DNA from: Microbacterium hominis NBRC 15708
GTDB lineage: Bacteria > Actinomycetota > Actinomycetes > Actinomycetales > Microbacteriaceae
Assembly: GCF_001592125.1 (NCBI RefSeq)
Contig: NZ_BCWI01000011.1
Span: forward strand, 60,036-124,035
Length of the DNA stretch: 64,000 nt
Reading direction: 5' to 3'
Shown here: positions 16,949-25,537 of the stretch, one piece after another
How the letters are laid out: each line of letters begins with the position of its first letter
How positions within the stretch are numbered: position 1 is the first letter of the stretch
Notes under the pieces: model-generated
The model's database searches: none
The model's input: the letters and a program-made list of their open reading frames with translations, nothing else
Told to the model about the DNA's origin: nothing
Made by a program: the position numbers and the translations under genes

Positions 16949-18193
16949 TCACGGGATCTGTGTGTACGTGTTCCCGAGCGCGAGCATCTGATAGATCCAC
17001 CACCACTGGCCGACGAGACCGAGCAGCAGCATCCCCGCGCGCCAGAGCCGGTGCGGCGGCAGCGCCAGCGCACCGTAGAGCGGCGCGAGCGGCAGGAGCA
17101 GTCGGAAGATGCTCGACTGCGGGAAGAACACGAGCAGCAGGTACAGCAGATACGCGCCGGACCACAGCCGCACCTCGACGCCCAGACGGCGCACGTGCGG
17201 CTCGAACAGCAGCAGCGCCGCGACGGCCACGACCGCCACGACGAGTGCGATGTAGCCGAGCACCTCGGGCAGGCCCCACAGCCGGAACCACAGGGCCGCC
17301 GCCTGGACGAACCCGTCGAAGGGGACGAAGCCGCCCTCGCCGATCCAGCCGCGCCGCCACGACAGCTCCGTCTCCATGTACGCACTCGGGTCACCGGTGA
17401 CGACGCCGGCGATGAACTGCCAGGAGAAGCCGACCGCGACGGCGAGAAGACCCAGCAGCACGATGTGCACGACCTCGACGGCGGCGAGCGGGTCGGTGCG
17501 CCGCCGCACCCACCGGTACACCCCGTAGGCGCCCAGCAGGAGGGCGAACGCGAGCACCCCCGGGCGGGTGTAGCCCATCGCCGGGATCAGCAGGTACAGC
17601 CATCCGAACCGCCGCAGCTGCAGGCACCGCAGAGCCAGGAACAGCCAGAGCAGGAAGAGCGACTCGGCATAGCCCATCTGAAAGAGGGCCGCCAGCGGGG
17701 ATGCCGCCAGCAGCGCGACCGCCCACAGCGCCGCCGCCGCGTCGATCCGTGCGCGGAGCAGGTGGAAGAGCACCAGGCAGGCGAGGTAGCCGGCGACGAT
17801 CGCGAGGACGACGGCGGCGAGCGGGTAGTTGCCGCCCAGCACGACCGACAGGGCGCGCGTGAGCGCGGGGTACAGCGGCATGAACGCCCACGCGTTCTGC
17901 ATGACGTGCCCGGTCCCGTCGACCGGGAGCTGATCGGGATAGCCCGCCGTGCCGACGACCCAGTACCACTGGGCGTCCCACCCCATCGACAGCGTGCCGA
18001 TGTTCGCGTCGGACCCGAACCGCGAGGTCGGACCCGACAGCTCCGCCGCGATCGCCAGGAACACCGTCGTCACGACCCGCGCGGCGACGTACACCACGGC
18101 CACCGCCAGAGCGGGCCGGAGCCTGCCGAGACGGTCGACGGGCGACCATCCGCGCGCCGGCACCCCGGCGTCGGTCAGGGCGCGCTCAGCCAC
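16949..18193 (-). CDS. PIG-V-like polytopic mannosyltransferase
   Basis: A 414-residue membrane protein with about ten hydrophobic segments. An early loop contains SMGWDAQWYWVVGTAGYP, where the W-D-x-x-W/Y-Y loop matches the catalytic Asp loop of PIG-V family GT-C mannosyltransferases, followed by AFMPLYPALTR. Bacterial PIG-V relatives are thought to use polyprenyl-phosphate mannose to mannosylate lipids or proteins at the outer face of the membrane; the acceptor is unknown here. The GTG start at 18193 lies inside the end of dapE (19-base overlap), so it is probably co-transcribed with it, though the roles look unrelated. Confidence 0.82.
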   Translation of the reverse strand: MAERALTDAGVPARGWSPVDRLGRLRPALAVAVVYVAARVVTTVFLAIAAELSGPTSRFGSDANIGTLSMGWDAQWYWVVGTAGYPDQLPVDGTGHVMQNAWAFMPLYPALTRALSVVLGGNYPLAAVVLAIVAGYLACLVLFHLLRARIDAAAALWAVALLAASPLAALFQMGYAESLFLLWLFLALRCLQLRRFGWLYLLIPAMGYTRPGVLAFALLLGAYGVYRWVRRRTDPLAAVEVVHIVLLGLLAVAVGFSWQFIAGVVTGDPSAYMETELSWRRGWIGEGGFVPFDGFVQAAALWFRLWGLPEVLGYIALVVAVVAVAALLLFEPHVRRLGVEVRLWSGAYLLYLLLVFFPQSSIFRLLLPLAPLYGALALPPHRLWRAGMLLLGLVGQWWWIYQMLALGNTYTQIP

Positions 18194-19251
18194 GCGCGCA
18201 GCCCACGTTCGACGTCCTCGATCTGCGCGTAGGAGACACGCTCCTCGTCATGGTGCGCGAGACTCGGATCGCCCGGGCCGTAGTTGACGGCCGGCACGCC
18301 CAGCGCCGCGAAGCGCGCCACGTCGGTCCAGCCGTACTTGGGCCGGGCCTCGGCGCCGACGGCCGCCAGGAACTCCTGAGCGAGCGGCGCATCCAGCCCG
18401 GGCCGCGCGCCGGCGGCGGCATCGACGATCTCGACGTCGAAGCCCTCCAGCACGCGGCGCACGTGCGCCTCCGCATCCGCGACGCTCCGGCTCGGGGCGA
18501 AGCGAAAGTTCACCTCGACCTCGCACAGGTCGGGGATGACGTTGCCCGCGACGCCGCCCGAGATGCGGACGGCGTTGAGCCCTTCGCGGTACACGAGCCC
18601 GTCGACCGCGATCTCCCGCGGACGGTACTCGGCGAGGCGCGCGAGGATCGGCGCCGCACGGTGGATGGCGTTCTCCCCCATCCACGCGCGGGCGCTGTGG
18701 GCGCGCACCCCGTGGGTGCGGGCGATGGCGCGGAGCGTGCCGTTGCAGCCGCCCTCCACCTGGCCGTTGGACGGCTCGCCCAGGATGGCGAAGTCGGCGG
18801 CGAAGAGATCGGGGCGGGTGCGGGCGAGACGGGTGAGGCCGTTGCGGTCGGAATCGACCTCCTCGTTGTCGTACCAGAGCCACGTGATGTCCACGCGCGG
18901 CGCGATCAGCTCGGCGGCGAGTTTGAGCTGCACCGCGGTGCCGCCCTTCATGTCCACCGTGCCGCGGCCCCAGAGATGGGGCCGCCCGTCGACCTCGATG
19001 TCGCGGGTCGGCAGGTTGGCGTTGATCGGCACGGTGTCGATGTGCCCGGCGATCGCGACCCGACGGTCGCGTCCGAGATCGGTGCGCGCGACGATCGTGT
19101 CGCCGTCGCGATACACCTCCAGGTGCGCGAGGGGCGAGATCGCCGCGAAGATGGCGTCGGCGAGCGTGGCCTCGTCGCCGGAGACGCTCGGGATGTCGCA
19201 GATCGTGCGCGTGAGGTCGACGGACGAGGCGGACAGATCGAGCACGGGCAT
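18175..19251 (-). CDS. dapE: succinyl-diaminopimelate desuccinylase
   Basis: A 358-residue M20-family enzyme that removes succinate from N-succinyl-LL-2,6-diaminopimelate in the lysine and cell-wall precursor pathway. Metal ligands are visible: AGHIDTVPIN (His, Asp), WGRGTVDMKGG (bridging Asp), DNEEVDSDRNG (catalytic Glu pair), ILGEPSNGQVEGG and a His near the C-terminus (PSLAHHDEERV). The dimerisation domain lies at about residues 170-280. Its divergent neighbour across 43 bases is dapD, the enzyme two steps earlier, and dapC is 4 kb away; together these complete the succinylase branch apart from dapA, dapB and dapF, which are not in the window. Confidence 0.95.
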   Translation of the reverse strand: MPVLDLSASSVDLTRTICDIPSVSGDEATLADAIFAAISPLAHLEVYRDGDTIVARTDLGRDRRVAIAGHIDTVPINANLPTRDIEVDGRPHLWGRGTVDMKGGTAVQLKLAAELIAPRVDITWLWYDNEEVDSDRNGLTRLARTRPDLFAADFAILGEPSNGQVEGGCNGTLRAIARTHGVRAHSARAWMGENAIHRAAPILARLAEYRPREIAVDGLVYREGLNAVRISGGVAGNVIPDLCEVEVNFRFAPSRSVADAEAHVRRVLEGFDVEIVDAAAGARPGLDAPLAQEFLAAVGAEARPKYGWTDVARFAALGVPAVNYGPGDPSLAHHDEERVSYAQIEDVERGLRAWLSAP

Positions 19252-19294
19252 GGGCCGAGTCTATCGAGGCCCGCCGCTTCGATAGCCTGGACGC

Positions 19295-20248
19295 ATGAGT
19301 GAGCAGCGGACGGTATGGGGCATCGGCCTGGCGACGACGAGCGGCGACGGGACGGTGCTGGACACCTGGTTCCCGGAGGTGCGCCTCGGCGCTCCCACCG
19401 ACGCCGACGTCGCTGCGGCCGCCGCGACGTGGGGTTCCTTCGCCGAGCCCGACGAGCGCCGCGCGGTCGAGGTCGAGCTCGTCACCGTCGCGGTGGACCT
19501 CGATGCGGCGCCCGCCTCGACGCCCGATGCGTACCTGCGCCTGCACGCGCTCTCGCACCGCGTCGTCGCGCCCAACGACCTCAACCTCGACGGCATCTTC
19601 GGGCACCTGCCGATCGTCGCGTGGACCACCGCGGGTCCCATGCATCCGGGCGATGCGGCGCGGCTCCGGCCGGCCCTGCAGCGCGCCGGCATCCAGGTGC
19701 ACGGCCTCGACAAGTTCCCGCGCCTGCTCGACTACGTCACGCCGCCGGGCGTGCGCATCGCGGACGCCTCCCGGGTGCGCCTGGGCGCGTACCTCTCCCC
19801 CGGCACCACGGTCATGCACGAGGGATTCGTCAACTTCAACGCCGGCACCCTCGGCGCGTCCATGGTGGAGGGCCGCATCTCGCAGGGCGTCGTCGTGGGC
19901 GACGGCTCGGACATCGGCGGCGGCGCGTCGATCATGGGCACCCTGTCCGGCGGCGGGACCCACCGGGTGTCCATCGGCGCGCGGACGCTCCTGGGCGCCA
20001 ACGCGGGCATCGGCATCTCCCTCGGCGACGACTGCATCGTCGAGGCCGGCCTCTATGTGACGGCGGGCACCAAGATCGTGCTCTCGAACGAGGCGCCGCT
20101 GCACGACGGGTCGCGCCCGGTCGTCAAGGGCGGGCAGCTGTCGGGGCAGAACAGCCTGCTCTTCCGGCGGAACTCGCTCACGGGCGCCGTCGAGGCCGTG
20201 CGCCGCGAGGGCGTGGGGGTCACCCTCAACGAGGCGCTGCACGCCTGA
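19295..20248 (+). CDS. dapD: tetrahydrodipicolinate N-succinyltransferase
   Basis: A 317-residue protein of the actinobacterial DapD type, longer than the ~274-residue enterobacterial form. The N-terminal ~180 residues are alpha/beta. The C-terminus is a left-handed beta-helix with hexapeptide signatures: [40 protein letters not shown] and [20 protein letters not shown]. It transfers succinyl from succinyl-CoA to tetrahydrodipicolinate as a trimer. It is followed after 26 bases by ppk2 on the same strand. The divergent dapE start 43 bases away leaves room for a shared promoter region, but I see no clear -35/-10 pair. Confidence 0.95.
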   Translation: MSEQRTVWGIGLATTSGDGTVLDTWFPEVRLGAPTDADVAAAAATWGSFAEPDERRAVEVELVTVAVDLDAAPASTPDAYLRLHALSHRVVAPNDLNLDGIFGHLPIVAWTTAGPMHPGDAARLRPALQRAGIQVHGLDKFPRLLDYVTPPGVRIADASRVRLGAYLSPGTTVMHEGFVNFNAGTLGASMVEGRISQGVVVGDGSDIGGGASIMGTLSGGGTHRVSIGARTLLGANAGIGISLGDDCIVEAGLYVTAGTKIVLSNEAPLHDGSRPVVKGGQLSGQNSLLFRRNSLTGAVEAVRREGVGVTLNEALHA

Positions 20249-20274
20249 GAGCCGGCGGCGGCTACGATCTGGTC

Positions 20275-21072
20275 ATGAGCGACCGGATGCCGAAGAAGCC
20301 GTACGAACGCGAACTGAAGCGGCTGCAGGCGCAGCTGGTCGACATGCAGGCGTGGGTCCAGTCCACCGGCGCGCGCATCGTCGTCATCTTCGAGGGGCGT
20401 GACGCGGCCGGCAAGGGATCCACGATCAGTCGCGTCTCCCAATACCTCAATCCGCGCGTCACCCGCGTGGTCGCCCTGCCGACGCCGACCGAGCGCGAGA
20501 AGTCTGAGTGGTACTTCCAGCGCTACATCGCCCACCTCCCGGCCGCCGGCGAGATCGTCCTGATGGACCGCTCCTGGTACAACCGCGCGGGCGTCGAGCA
20601 CGTGATGGGGTACTGCACCAACGCCGAATACCATCGCTTCCTGCACCAGGTGCCGATCTTCGAGCGGATGCTGGTGGAAGACGGCATCCTGCTGAAGAAG
20701 TACTGGTTCAGCGTCTCCGACGTGGAGCAGGAGAAGCGGTTCCGCTCGCGCAACGACGACCCGATGCGACGGTGGAAGCTCTCGCCCAACGACGTCCTGT
20801 CCATCACGAAGTGGGAGGACTACTCGCGCGCGAAGGACACGATGTTCGTCCACACCGACATCCCCGAGTCGCCGTGGTTCGAGGTCGACAACGAGGACAA
20901 GCGCCGCGGACGGATCAACATGATCCACCACCTGCTGACGCAGATCCCCTACGAGGACGTCGAGCGGGCTCCCATCGACATCCCGCCGCGCCCCGCCTCC
21001 GGCGGCTATGAGCGGCCCCCGCGCGAACTGCAGAACTACGTGCCGGATTACGCCGCGACGATCGCGCACTGA
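20275..21072 (+). CDS. ppk2: polyphosphate kinase 2 family protein
   Basis: A 265-residue one-domain PPK2. Motifs are Walker A VIFEGRDAAGKGSTI (residue ~40), Walker B VLMDRSWYNRAGVE (~95), and the lid region with FRSRNDDPMRRWKLS (~160). The enzyme moves phosphate between polyphosphate and nucleotides. The length and single domain fit class I (ADP or GDP to NTP, and the reverse), but class cannot be proven by eye. The conserved ending RELQNYVPDYAAT is typical of actinobacterial forms. It is probably co-transcribed with dapD. A structured region follows the stop, facing convergent ddaH. Confidence 0.93.
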   Translation: MSDRMPKKPYERELKRLQAQLVDMQAWVQSTGARIVVIFEGRDAAGKGSTISRVSQYLNPRVTRVVALPTPTEREKSEWYFQRYIAHLPAAGEIVLMDRSWYNRAGVEHVMGYCTNAEYHRFLHQVPIFERMLVEDGILLKKYWFSVSDVEQEKRFRSRNDDPMRRWKLSPNDVLSITKWEDYSRAKDTMFVHTDIPESPWFEVDNEDKRRGRINMIHHLLTQIPYEDVERAPIDIPPRPASGGYERPPRELQNYVPDYAATIAH

Positions 21073-21083
21073 CCCGCGTCGCA

Positions 21084-21154
21084 GAATCGGAGTTCGACGA
21101 CAGCATCGGATGCCGCGGCTCGCGCCGACCGCATCCGTTGCGCGGCTCCGATTC
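21084..21154. terminator. nested inverted repeats between convergent genes
   Basis: GAATCGGAG (21084-21092) pairs with CTCCGATTC (21146-21154), and inside this CGGATGC (21107-21113) pairs with GCATCCG (21131-21137). The element fills the space between the convergent stops of ppk2 and ddaH and is a reasonable bidirectional transcription stop. The long inner region makes it a branched rather than simple hairpin. Confidence 0.55.
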
Positions 21155-21157
21155 CGT

Positions 21158-21919
21158 TCAGTCGCGGATGCGGACCGAGAGGCAGGTCACGCAGCCCTCG
21201 AGCTTCTCGAACTCGGTGATCGGCGTCGCGACCACCGTCAGCCCGCGCGCGACGTAGCGCTCGGCGGTCTCCGGGGCGTCCGCCGACATCAGCACCTCCG
21301 TCGGACCGAGCACGACCACCGCCGTGCCGTGCTCCTCCGGCACCGCCTCGAAGACGGGGAACGCCGACGGATCGTCGACGAGCGGCTCGTACCCCACCAC
21401 CGTGCCGTCGGGCAGCGCCGTGACACCGCTCTTGAGGTGCAGCACGCGCTCGACCGGCACCGCGACCACCGTCCACCCGCGCGGGGCGAGCAGCGCGGTC
21501 AGCTGGGCGATGCCGTCCGCGTTCGTGCGGGCGGACGCGCCGACGTACACGGTCCGGCCGACCTTCAGGACGTCACCGCCGTCGAGGGTGCCCGGCGCGA
21601 CGATCTCGGCCGTCTGCAGTCCGGTGTCCGCCAGGGCATCCCGCACCGACGCCGCCTCACCGCGGCGCGACGGCGCGCCGGCCCGGCACAGCACCGCGAG
21701 GTCGTCGAAGACGACCACGGCATCCTCGACGAAGACCCCGTCGGGCTGGTCGTCCGCGGGTGCGATCTCCTGGATCTGCCAACCGCGCGAACGGAAGACG
21801 TCGACGTACGCCTCCCACTGCCGCTGGGCGAGGTCGGCGTCGACCGACGTGCGACCGATGTGCGTGACCTCGCCGTCGGCGAGGCGGGGCGAGGGACGGC
21901 GGACCAGCAGACGCGACAT
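21158..21919 (-). CDS. ddaH: dimethylargininase
   Basis: A 253-residue guanidino-modifying enzyme. It shows the family features: DGVFVEDAVVVFDDLAVL (substrate-binding Glu-Asp), GTLDGGDVLKVGRTVYVG, LHLKSGVTALPDGTVV (catalytic His) and the C-terminal LEGCVTCLSVRI with the catalytic Cys. It hydrolyses N-omega,N-omega-dimethylarginine to citrulline and dimethylamine in the cytosol. Arginine deiminase is a related possibility, but the length and the C-terminal motif are those of DDAH. It is a stand-alone gene just downstream of gltA; no dimethylamine-utilisation genes are near. Confidence 0.9.
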   Translation of the reverse strand: MSRLLVRRPSPRLADGEVTHIGRTSVDADLAQRQWEAYVDVFRSRGWQIQEIAPADDQPDGVFVEDAVVVFDDLAVLCRAGAPSRRGEAASVRDALADTGLQTAEIVAPGTLDGGDVLKVGRTVYVGASARTNADGIAQLTALLAPRGWTVVAVPVERVLHLKSGVTALPDGTVVGYEPLVDDPSAFPVFEAVPEEHGTAVVVLGPTEVLMSADAPETAERYVARGLTVVATPITEFEKLEGCVTCLSVRIRD

Positions 21920-21965
21920 GGCTCGACCCTAGTGGATCCCGCCGAGGCGTCCGCCGGATGCCGCG

Positions 21966-23261
21966 TCAGCGTGCGCCGGGATAGTCCCGCTCGGCCGCGC
22001 CGACGTACAGCTGCTGCGGACGGCCGATCTTCGTCTGCGGATCGTGCTGCATCTCGCGCCAGTGCGCGAGCCATCCCGGGAGCCGCCCGATCGCGAACAG
22101 CGGCGTGAACATGCGCGTGGGAAAGCCCATCGCCTTGTAGATGACGCCGGTGTAGAAGTCGACGTTCGGGTACAGCCGGCGCTCCTTGAAGTAGTCGTCC
22201 TCCAGGGCGACCTGCTCCAGCTCCTGCGCGAGATCGAGCAGCGGGTCGTGCACGCCCAGCTCGGCGAGGATCTCGTCCGCCGACTCCTTGACGAGCTTCG
22301 CGCGCGGGTCGTAGTTCTTGTAGACGCGGTGTCCGAAGCCCATGAGCTTGACGCCGTCTTCCTTGTTCTTGACCCGCTCGACGAAGCGCTGCACGCTCTC
22401 GCCGGACTCCTGGATGCGCGCGAGCATGTCGAGCACGGCCTCGTTGGCGCCGCCGTGCAGCGGGCCGTAGAGGGCGTTGATGCCCGCCGAGATCGACGAG
22501 AACTGGTTGGCCCCTGTCGAGCCGACCAGTCGCACCGTCGAGGTCGACGCGTTCTGCTCGTGGTCTTCGTGGAGGATCAGCAGCCGCTCGAGCGCGCGGG
22601 AGGTCACCGGGTTCACCTGGTACACCTCGGCGAGGTTGCCGAAGTTCAGCTTCAGGAAGTTGTCGACGAAGCTCAGCGAGTTGTCGGGGTAGAGGAAGGC
22701 CTGTCCGATGCTCTTCTTGTGCGCATAGGCGGCGATGACCGGGAGCTTCGCGAGCAGGCGGATCGTGTTGAGTTCGACGTGCTCGGGGTTGTTGGGGTCG
22801 GACTGCCCCTCGTAGTAGGTCGAGAGCGCGGCCGTGGCGGCCGAGAGCACCGACATCGGGTGCGCGGTGTGCGGAAGCGACGAGAAGAAGCGCTTGAGAT
22901 CCTCGTGCAGCAGCGTGTGGTGGCGGATCTTGTCGTCCCAGTCGGCGAGCTCGTCGGCGGTCGGCAGCTCGCCGTAGAGCAGGAGCCACGCCACCTCGAG
23001 GTAGGTGCTGTTCTTCGCCAGCTGCTCGATCGGATACCCGCGGTAGCGCAGGATGCCCTCGTCGCCGTCGATGAAGGTGATGGCCGACTTCGTCGCCGCC
23101 GTGTTGACGAAGCCGTAGTCCAGGCTCGTATGTCCGGTCTGCTTCGTGAAGGTCGAGAAGTCGACGCTCGGCACGCCTTCGGTGCCGGTGAGGATCGGCA
23201 GTTCTGCGGTGCGGTCACCGACGGTGACCGTGGCCTTCTGGGGGTTTCCCGCGTCGCTCAC
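21966..23261 (-). CDS. gltA: citrate synthase
   Basis: A 431-residue type II citrate synthase, catalysing oxaloacetate plus acetyl-CoA to citrate. Signatures include GDEGILRYRGYPIEQLA, HTAHPMSVLSAA, LYGPLHGGANEAVL (active-site His) and MGFGHRVYKNYDPRA (second His and Arg), and it ends LYVGAAERDYPGAR. The GTG start at 23261 follows a strong AAGGAGG at six-base spacing. It stands 111 bases downstream of dapC, with a short CGTAG/CTACG inverted repeat in the gap, so it may have its own promoter. Nothing is unusual. Confidence 0.97.
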   Translation of the reverse strand: MSDAGNPQKATVTVGDRTAELPILTGTEGVPSVDFSTFTKQTGHTSLDYGFVNTAATKSAITFIDGDEGILRYRGYPIEQLAKNSTYLEVAWLLLYGELPTADELADWDDKIRHHTLLHEDLKRFFSSLPHTAHPMSVLSAATAALSTYYEGQSDPNNPEHVELNTIRLLAKLPVIAAYAHKKSIGQAFLYPDNSLSFVDNFLKLNFGNLAEVYQVNPVTSRALERLLILHEDHEQNASTSTVRLVGSTGANQFSSISAGINALYGPLHGGANEAVLDMLARIQESGESVQRFVERVKNKEDGVKLMGFGHRVYKNYDPRAKLVKESADEILAELGVHDPLLDLAQELEQVALEDDYFKERRLYPNVDFYTGVIYKAMGFPTRMFTPLFAIGRLPGWLAHWREMQHDPQTKIGRPQQLYVGAAERDYPGAR

Positions 23262-23372
23262 GAAGCCTCCTTGCGGTCGTTGGGGGATCCTTTACAGCCT
23301 ACTGGGCGCGCGGGCCTACTCAGATCCACCGCAAAGGAATCGGGAATCCGTAGGAGGAAAGCTACGAAGGTC

Positions 23373-24473
23373 TCAGCGCAGACGCGCAGCCGCGGCGCGG
23401 ATGCGCTCGTCGCTCGCCGTCAGCGAGAAGCGGACGTGCTGCGGGAAGTGGGCCCCGTAGAAGTGTCCCGGCCCGGCGAGGATGCCGAGCTCCGCCAGGC
23501 GGCTCATCGACTCCCACGCATCCACCCCCTCGGTCGCCCACAGGTACAGGCCGCCCTCGGAGTGGTCGATGCGGAAGCCCGCCGCTTCCAGCGCGGGACG
23601 GAGGATGTCGCGCCGGACGCGGTAGCGCTCGCGCTGCTCGGCGACGTGGGCGTCATCGCCCAGCGCGACGGTCATCGCCGCCTGCACGGGCGCCGGCAGC
23701 ATGAGCCCCAGGTGCTTACGCGCCGTCAGCAGCCGCGCGACGAGCGCGTCGTCGCCGGCGAGGAACGCGGCGCGGTATCCGGCCAGGTTCGACTGCTTGC
23801 TGAGGGAGTACACCGACAGGATGCCGCGGCGGTCTGACCCGACCACGCGGGGATCGAGGATGCTCGGCACCGGCTGCGTGGCCCACGGGCCGTCCCATCC
23901 GAGCTCGGCGTAGCACTCGTCGCTCACGACGATGGCACCGATCGCACGGCCGCGCTCGACCGCCGCGCGCAGCGCGTCGACGTCCAGGACGCGTCCGTCG
24001 GGGTTGCCGGGCGTGTTGAGCCAGACCAGCCGCGTGCCCTCGGGCCACTCGGCCGGGTCGTCGGCGGCGACCGGCGAGGCGCCGACGAGCTTCGCTCCCA
24101 CCTCGTACGTCGGGTAGGCCGCGCGGGGGTGGACCACGACGTCGCCCGGACCGAGGTCGAGCAGCAGCGGCAGCAGCGCCACCAGCTCCTTCGACCCGAC
24201 CGTCGGCAGGACCTCCTGCGTGGTGAGGCCGGGAACGCCGCGGCGACGCGCGTACCAGTCGACGATCGCCTCGCGCAGCGCGGGCGACCCGACCGTCAAC
24301 GGGTAGGAGTGCGCGTCGGTCGCCGCACGCAGGGCGTCGGCCACGATCTCCGGGGTCGGGTCGACGGGCGATCCGATGGAGAGGTCGACGATCCCGTCGG
24401 GGTGCGCCTTCGCGCGCGCGGCGTAGGGTGCGACGGCATCCCACGGGTAGTCGTCGAGATCGCGGACGGCCAT
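23373..24473 (-). CDS. dapC: succinyldiaminopimelate transaminase
   Basis: A 366-residue class I/II aminotransferase. PLP motifs are LSIGSPVDPTPE near the start, LPTVGSKELVAL, WLNTPGNPDGRVLD (Asn), VVSDECYAELGWDG (Asp/Tyr) and SVYSLSKQSNLAGYR (Schiff-base Lys). It converts N-succinyl-2-amino-6-oxopimelate to succinyl-diaminopimelate, between DapD and DapE. The specific name rests on the strong actinobacterial linkage of this aminotransferase with a 7Fe ferredoxin and on dapD and dapE nearby. Its ATG shares one base with the ferredoxin stop (TGATG), so the genes are coupled. The open frame continues far upstream, but that part overlaps the ferredoxin. Confidence 0.9.
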   Translation of the reverse strand: MAVRDLDDYPWDAVAPYAARAKAHPDGIVDLSIGSPVDPTPEIVADALRAATDAHSYPLTVGSPALREAIVDWYARRRGVPGLTTQEVLPTVGSKELVALLPLLLDLGPGDVVVHPRAAYPTYEVGAKLVGASPVAADDPAEWPEGTRLVWLNTPGNPDGRVLDVDALRAAVERGRAIGAIVVSDECYAELGWDGPWATQPVPSILDPRVVGSDRRGILSVYSLSKQSNLAGYRAAFLAGDDALVARLLTARKHLGLMLPAPVQAAMTVALGDDAHVAEQRERYRVRRDILRPALEAAGFRIDHSEGGLYLWATEGVDAWESMSRLAELGILAGPGHFYGAHFPQHVRFSLTASDERIRAAAARLR

Positions 24474-24793
24474 CAGTGCGTCTGCGGGGGAAGGGCCGAG
24501 ATCACGGGATGGTCCTTCGCGATCACGCCGACCTTGGCCGCGCCGCCGGGCGAGCCGATGTCCTCGAAGAACTCGACGTTCGCCGTGTAGTAGTCCTGCC
24601 ACTCCTCGGGCAGATCGTCTTCGTAGTAGATCGCCTCGACGGGGCAGACCGGCTCGCACGCGCCGCAGTCGACGCACTCGTCGGGGTGGATGTAGAGCGA
24701 ACGCTCGCCTTCGTAGATGCAGTCGACGGGGCATTCGTCGATACAGGCACGATCCTTCACATCCACGCACGGCAGGGCGATCACATATGTCAC
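24473..24793 (-). CDS. fdxA: 7Fe/8Fe bacterial-type ferredoxin
   Basis: A 106-residue ferredoxin with cysteines in two clusters: CVDVKDRACIDECPVDC near residues 9-25 and CVDCGACEPVCP near residues 40-51. The first cluster has the spacing of mycobacterial 7Fe ferredoxins ([3Fe-4S] plus [4Fe-4S]). The C-terminal ~45 residues, with WQDYYTANVEFFEDIG and PGGAAKVG, are the usual extension. It carries electrons for reductases or cytochromes P450, but no partner is adjacent. It is coupled to dapC, an arrangement long conserved in actinobacteria without a clear reason. Confidence 0.95.
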   Translation of the reverse strand: MTYVIALPCVDVKDRACIDECPVDCIYEGERSLYIHPDECVDCGACEPVCPVEAIYYEDDLPEEWQDYYTANVEFFEDIGSPGGAAKVGVIAKDHPVISALPPQTH

Positions 24794-24802
24794 GTCTTGA
24801 TT

Positions 24803-25213
24803 CTAGTTCGTGCCCGTGGTGTCGTCGTGAAGCGGGGCCGTCCGCCGAGCGGATGCCGGCAGCTGCGGCCAGGCGACGACGATCGCCGCCATCACGGGCA
24901 CCGCGAAGGTCCAGATCAGCCCGGTCGACAGCTGCCCGTCGGCGGGGGCGGGCACGACGACCGATCCGCCCGGTCCGCGACCCGACAGCGCCAGGGTCGT
25001 CAGCAGCACGCCGAGCCCCGTGGCCAGGCCCGCCCACCGGTCGCCGGTGAGCAGTCGGACGGCGAGAAGGAGCGCGCCCGTGCCGATGACGGCGACGACG
25101 AGCCCGACGGGAAGGGCGCCCCAGGAGGCGGCTTGCCCGATCGTACCCGCAGCGCCGTAGACGAGTCCGATGACGGCGGCGACCGCCCACGTGCCGATCC
25201 GTGCGATTCTCAC
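24803..25213 (-). CDS. DUF6113-like small membrane protein
   Basis: A 136-residue protein with four hydrophobic segments (about residues 8-28, 34-54, 61-78 and 96-114) and a polar C-terminus ending in HDDTTGTN. It resembles the actinobacterial DUF6113 membrane family that precedes the ferredoxin-dapC pair. Function is unknown. It sits 9 bases before fdxA and 9 bases after azlD on the same strand, so azlC-azlD-this gene-fdxA-dapC could be one transcript. Confidence 0.72.
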   Translation of the reverse strand: MRIARIGTWAVAAVIGLVYGAAGTIGQAASWGALPVGLVVAVIGTGALLLAVRLLTGDRWAGLATGLGVLLTTLALSGRGPGGSVVVPAPADGQLSTGLIWTFAVPVMAAIVVAWPQLPASARRTAPLHDDTTGTN

Positions 25214-25222
25214 CCGGTGAGT

Positions 25223-25537
25223 CTACGTCGCCAGTCCCCAGGCCCGCAGGAGCGCGGCGACGACCGCCGCGGCCACCACGACCACCAGGAACGGCGCGCG
25301 CAGGATCAGCAGTCCTGCCGCGACCACGACCGCCGGGACCCGGGCGTCGGCGACGATCTGCTGGCCGACGCCGAGCGTCTGCACCGCCACCAGCGCGGCC
25401 AGCAGGGCCACGGTGAGCAGATCGATCGATCGCTGCGCGCGCGGGGCCTCGAACCATCGCGCGGGGATGACGTAGCCCAGCGCCTTGAGGGCGAGGCACA
25501 GCAGGGCTGCGACGAGCACCGCGGTCCAGAGCGTCAT
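25223..25537 (-). CDS. azlD: AzlD-type branched-chain amino acid export subunit
   Basis: A 104-residue protein, MTLWTAVLVAALLCLALKAL onward, with four hydrophobic helices. The AzlD family feature ALKALGYVIPARWFE is seen early, followed by LLTVALLAALVAVQTL and a final hydrophobic pair. AzlD works with AzlC as a small exporter for branched-chain amino acids or analogues (BrnFE/YgaZH type). The ATG overlaps the azlC stop in ATGA, so the subunits are translated together. Confidence 0.88.
   Translation of the reverse strand: MTLWTAVLVAALLCLALKALGYVIPARWFEAPRAQRSIDLLTVALLAALVAVQTLGVGQQIVADARVPAVVVAAGLLILRAPFLVVVVAAAVVAALLRAWGLAT

Noticed and set aside
23281..23372. Promoter of gltA
   Set aside because: TTTACA-like and TGTAAA-like hexamers can be picked out, but none has a convincing partner at 16-19 bases, so no promoter is annotated.
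23373..25499. A 708-residue fusion of an Arg-rich domain with the dapC aminotransferase
   Set aside because: The upstream half lies over the ferredoxin and DUF6113-like genes in another frame. The ATG at 24473, overlapping the ferredoxin stop, is the natural start.
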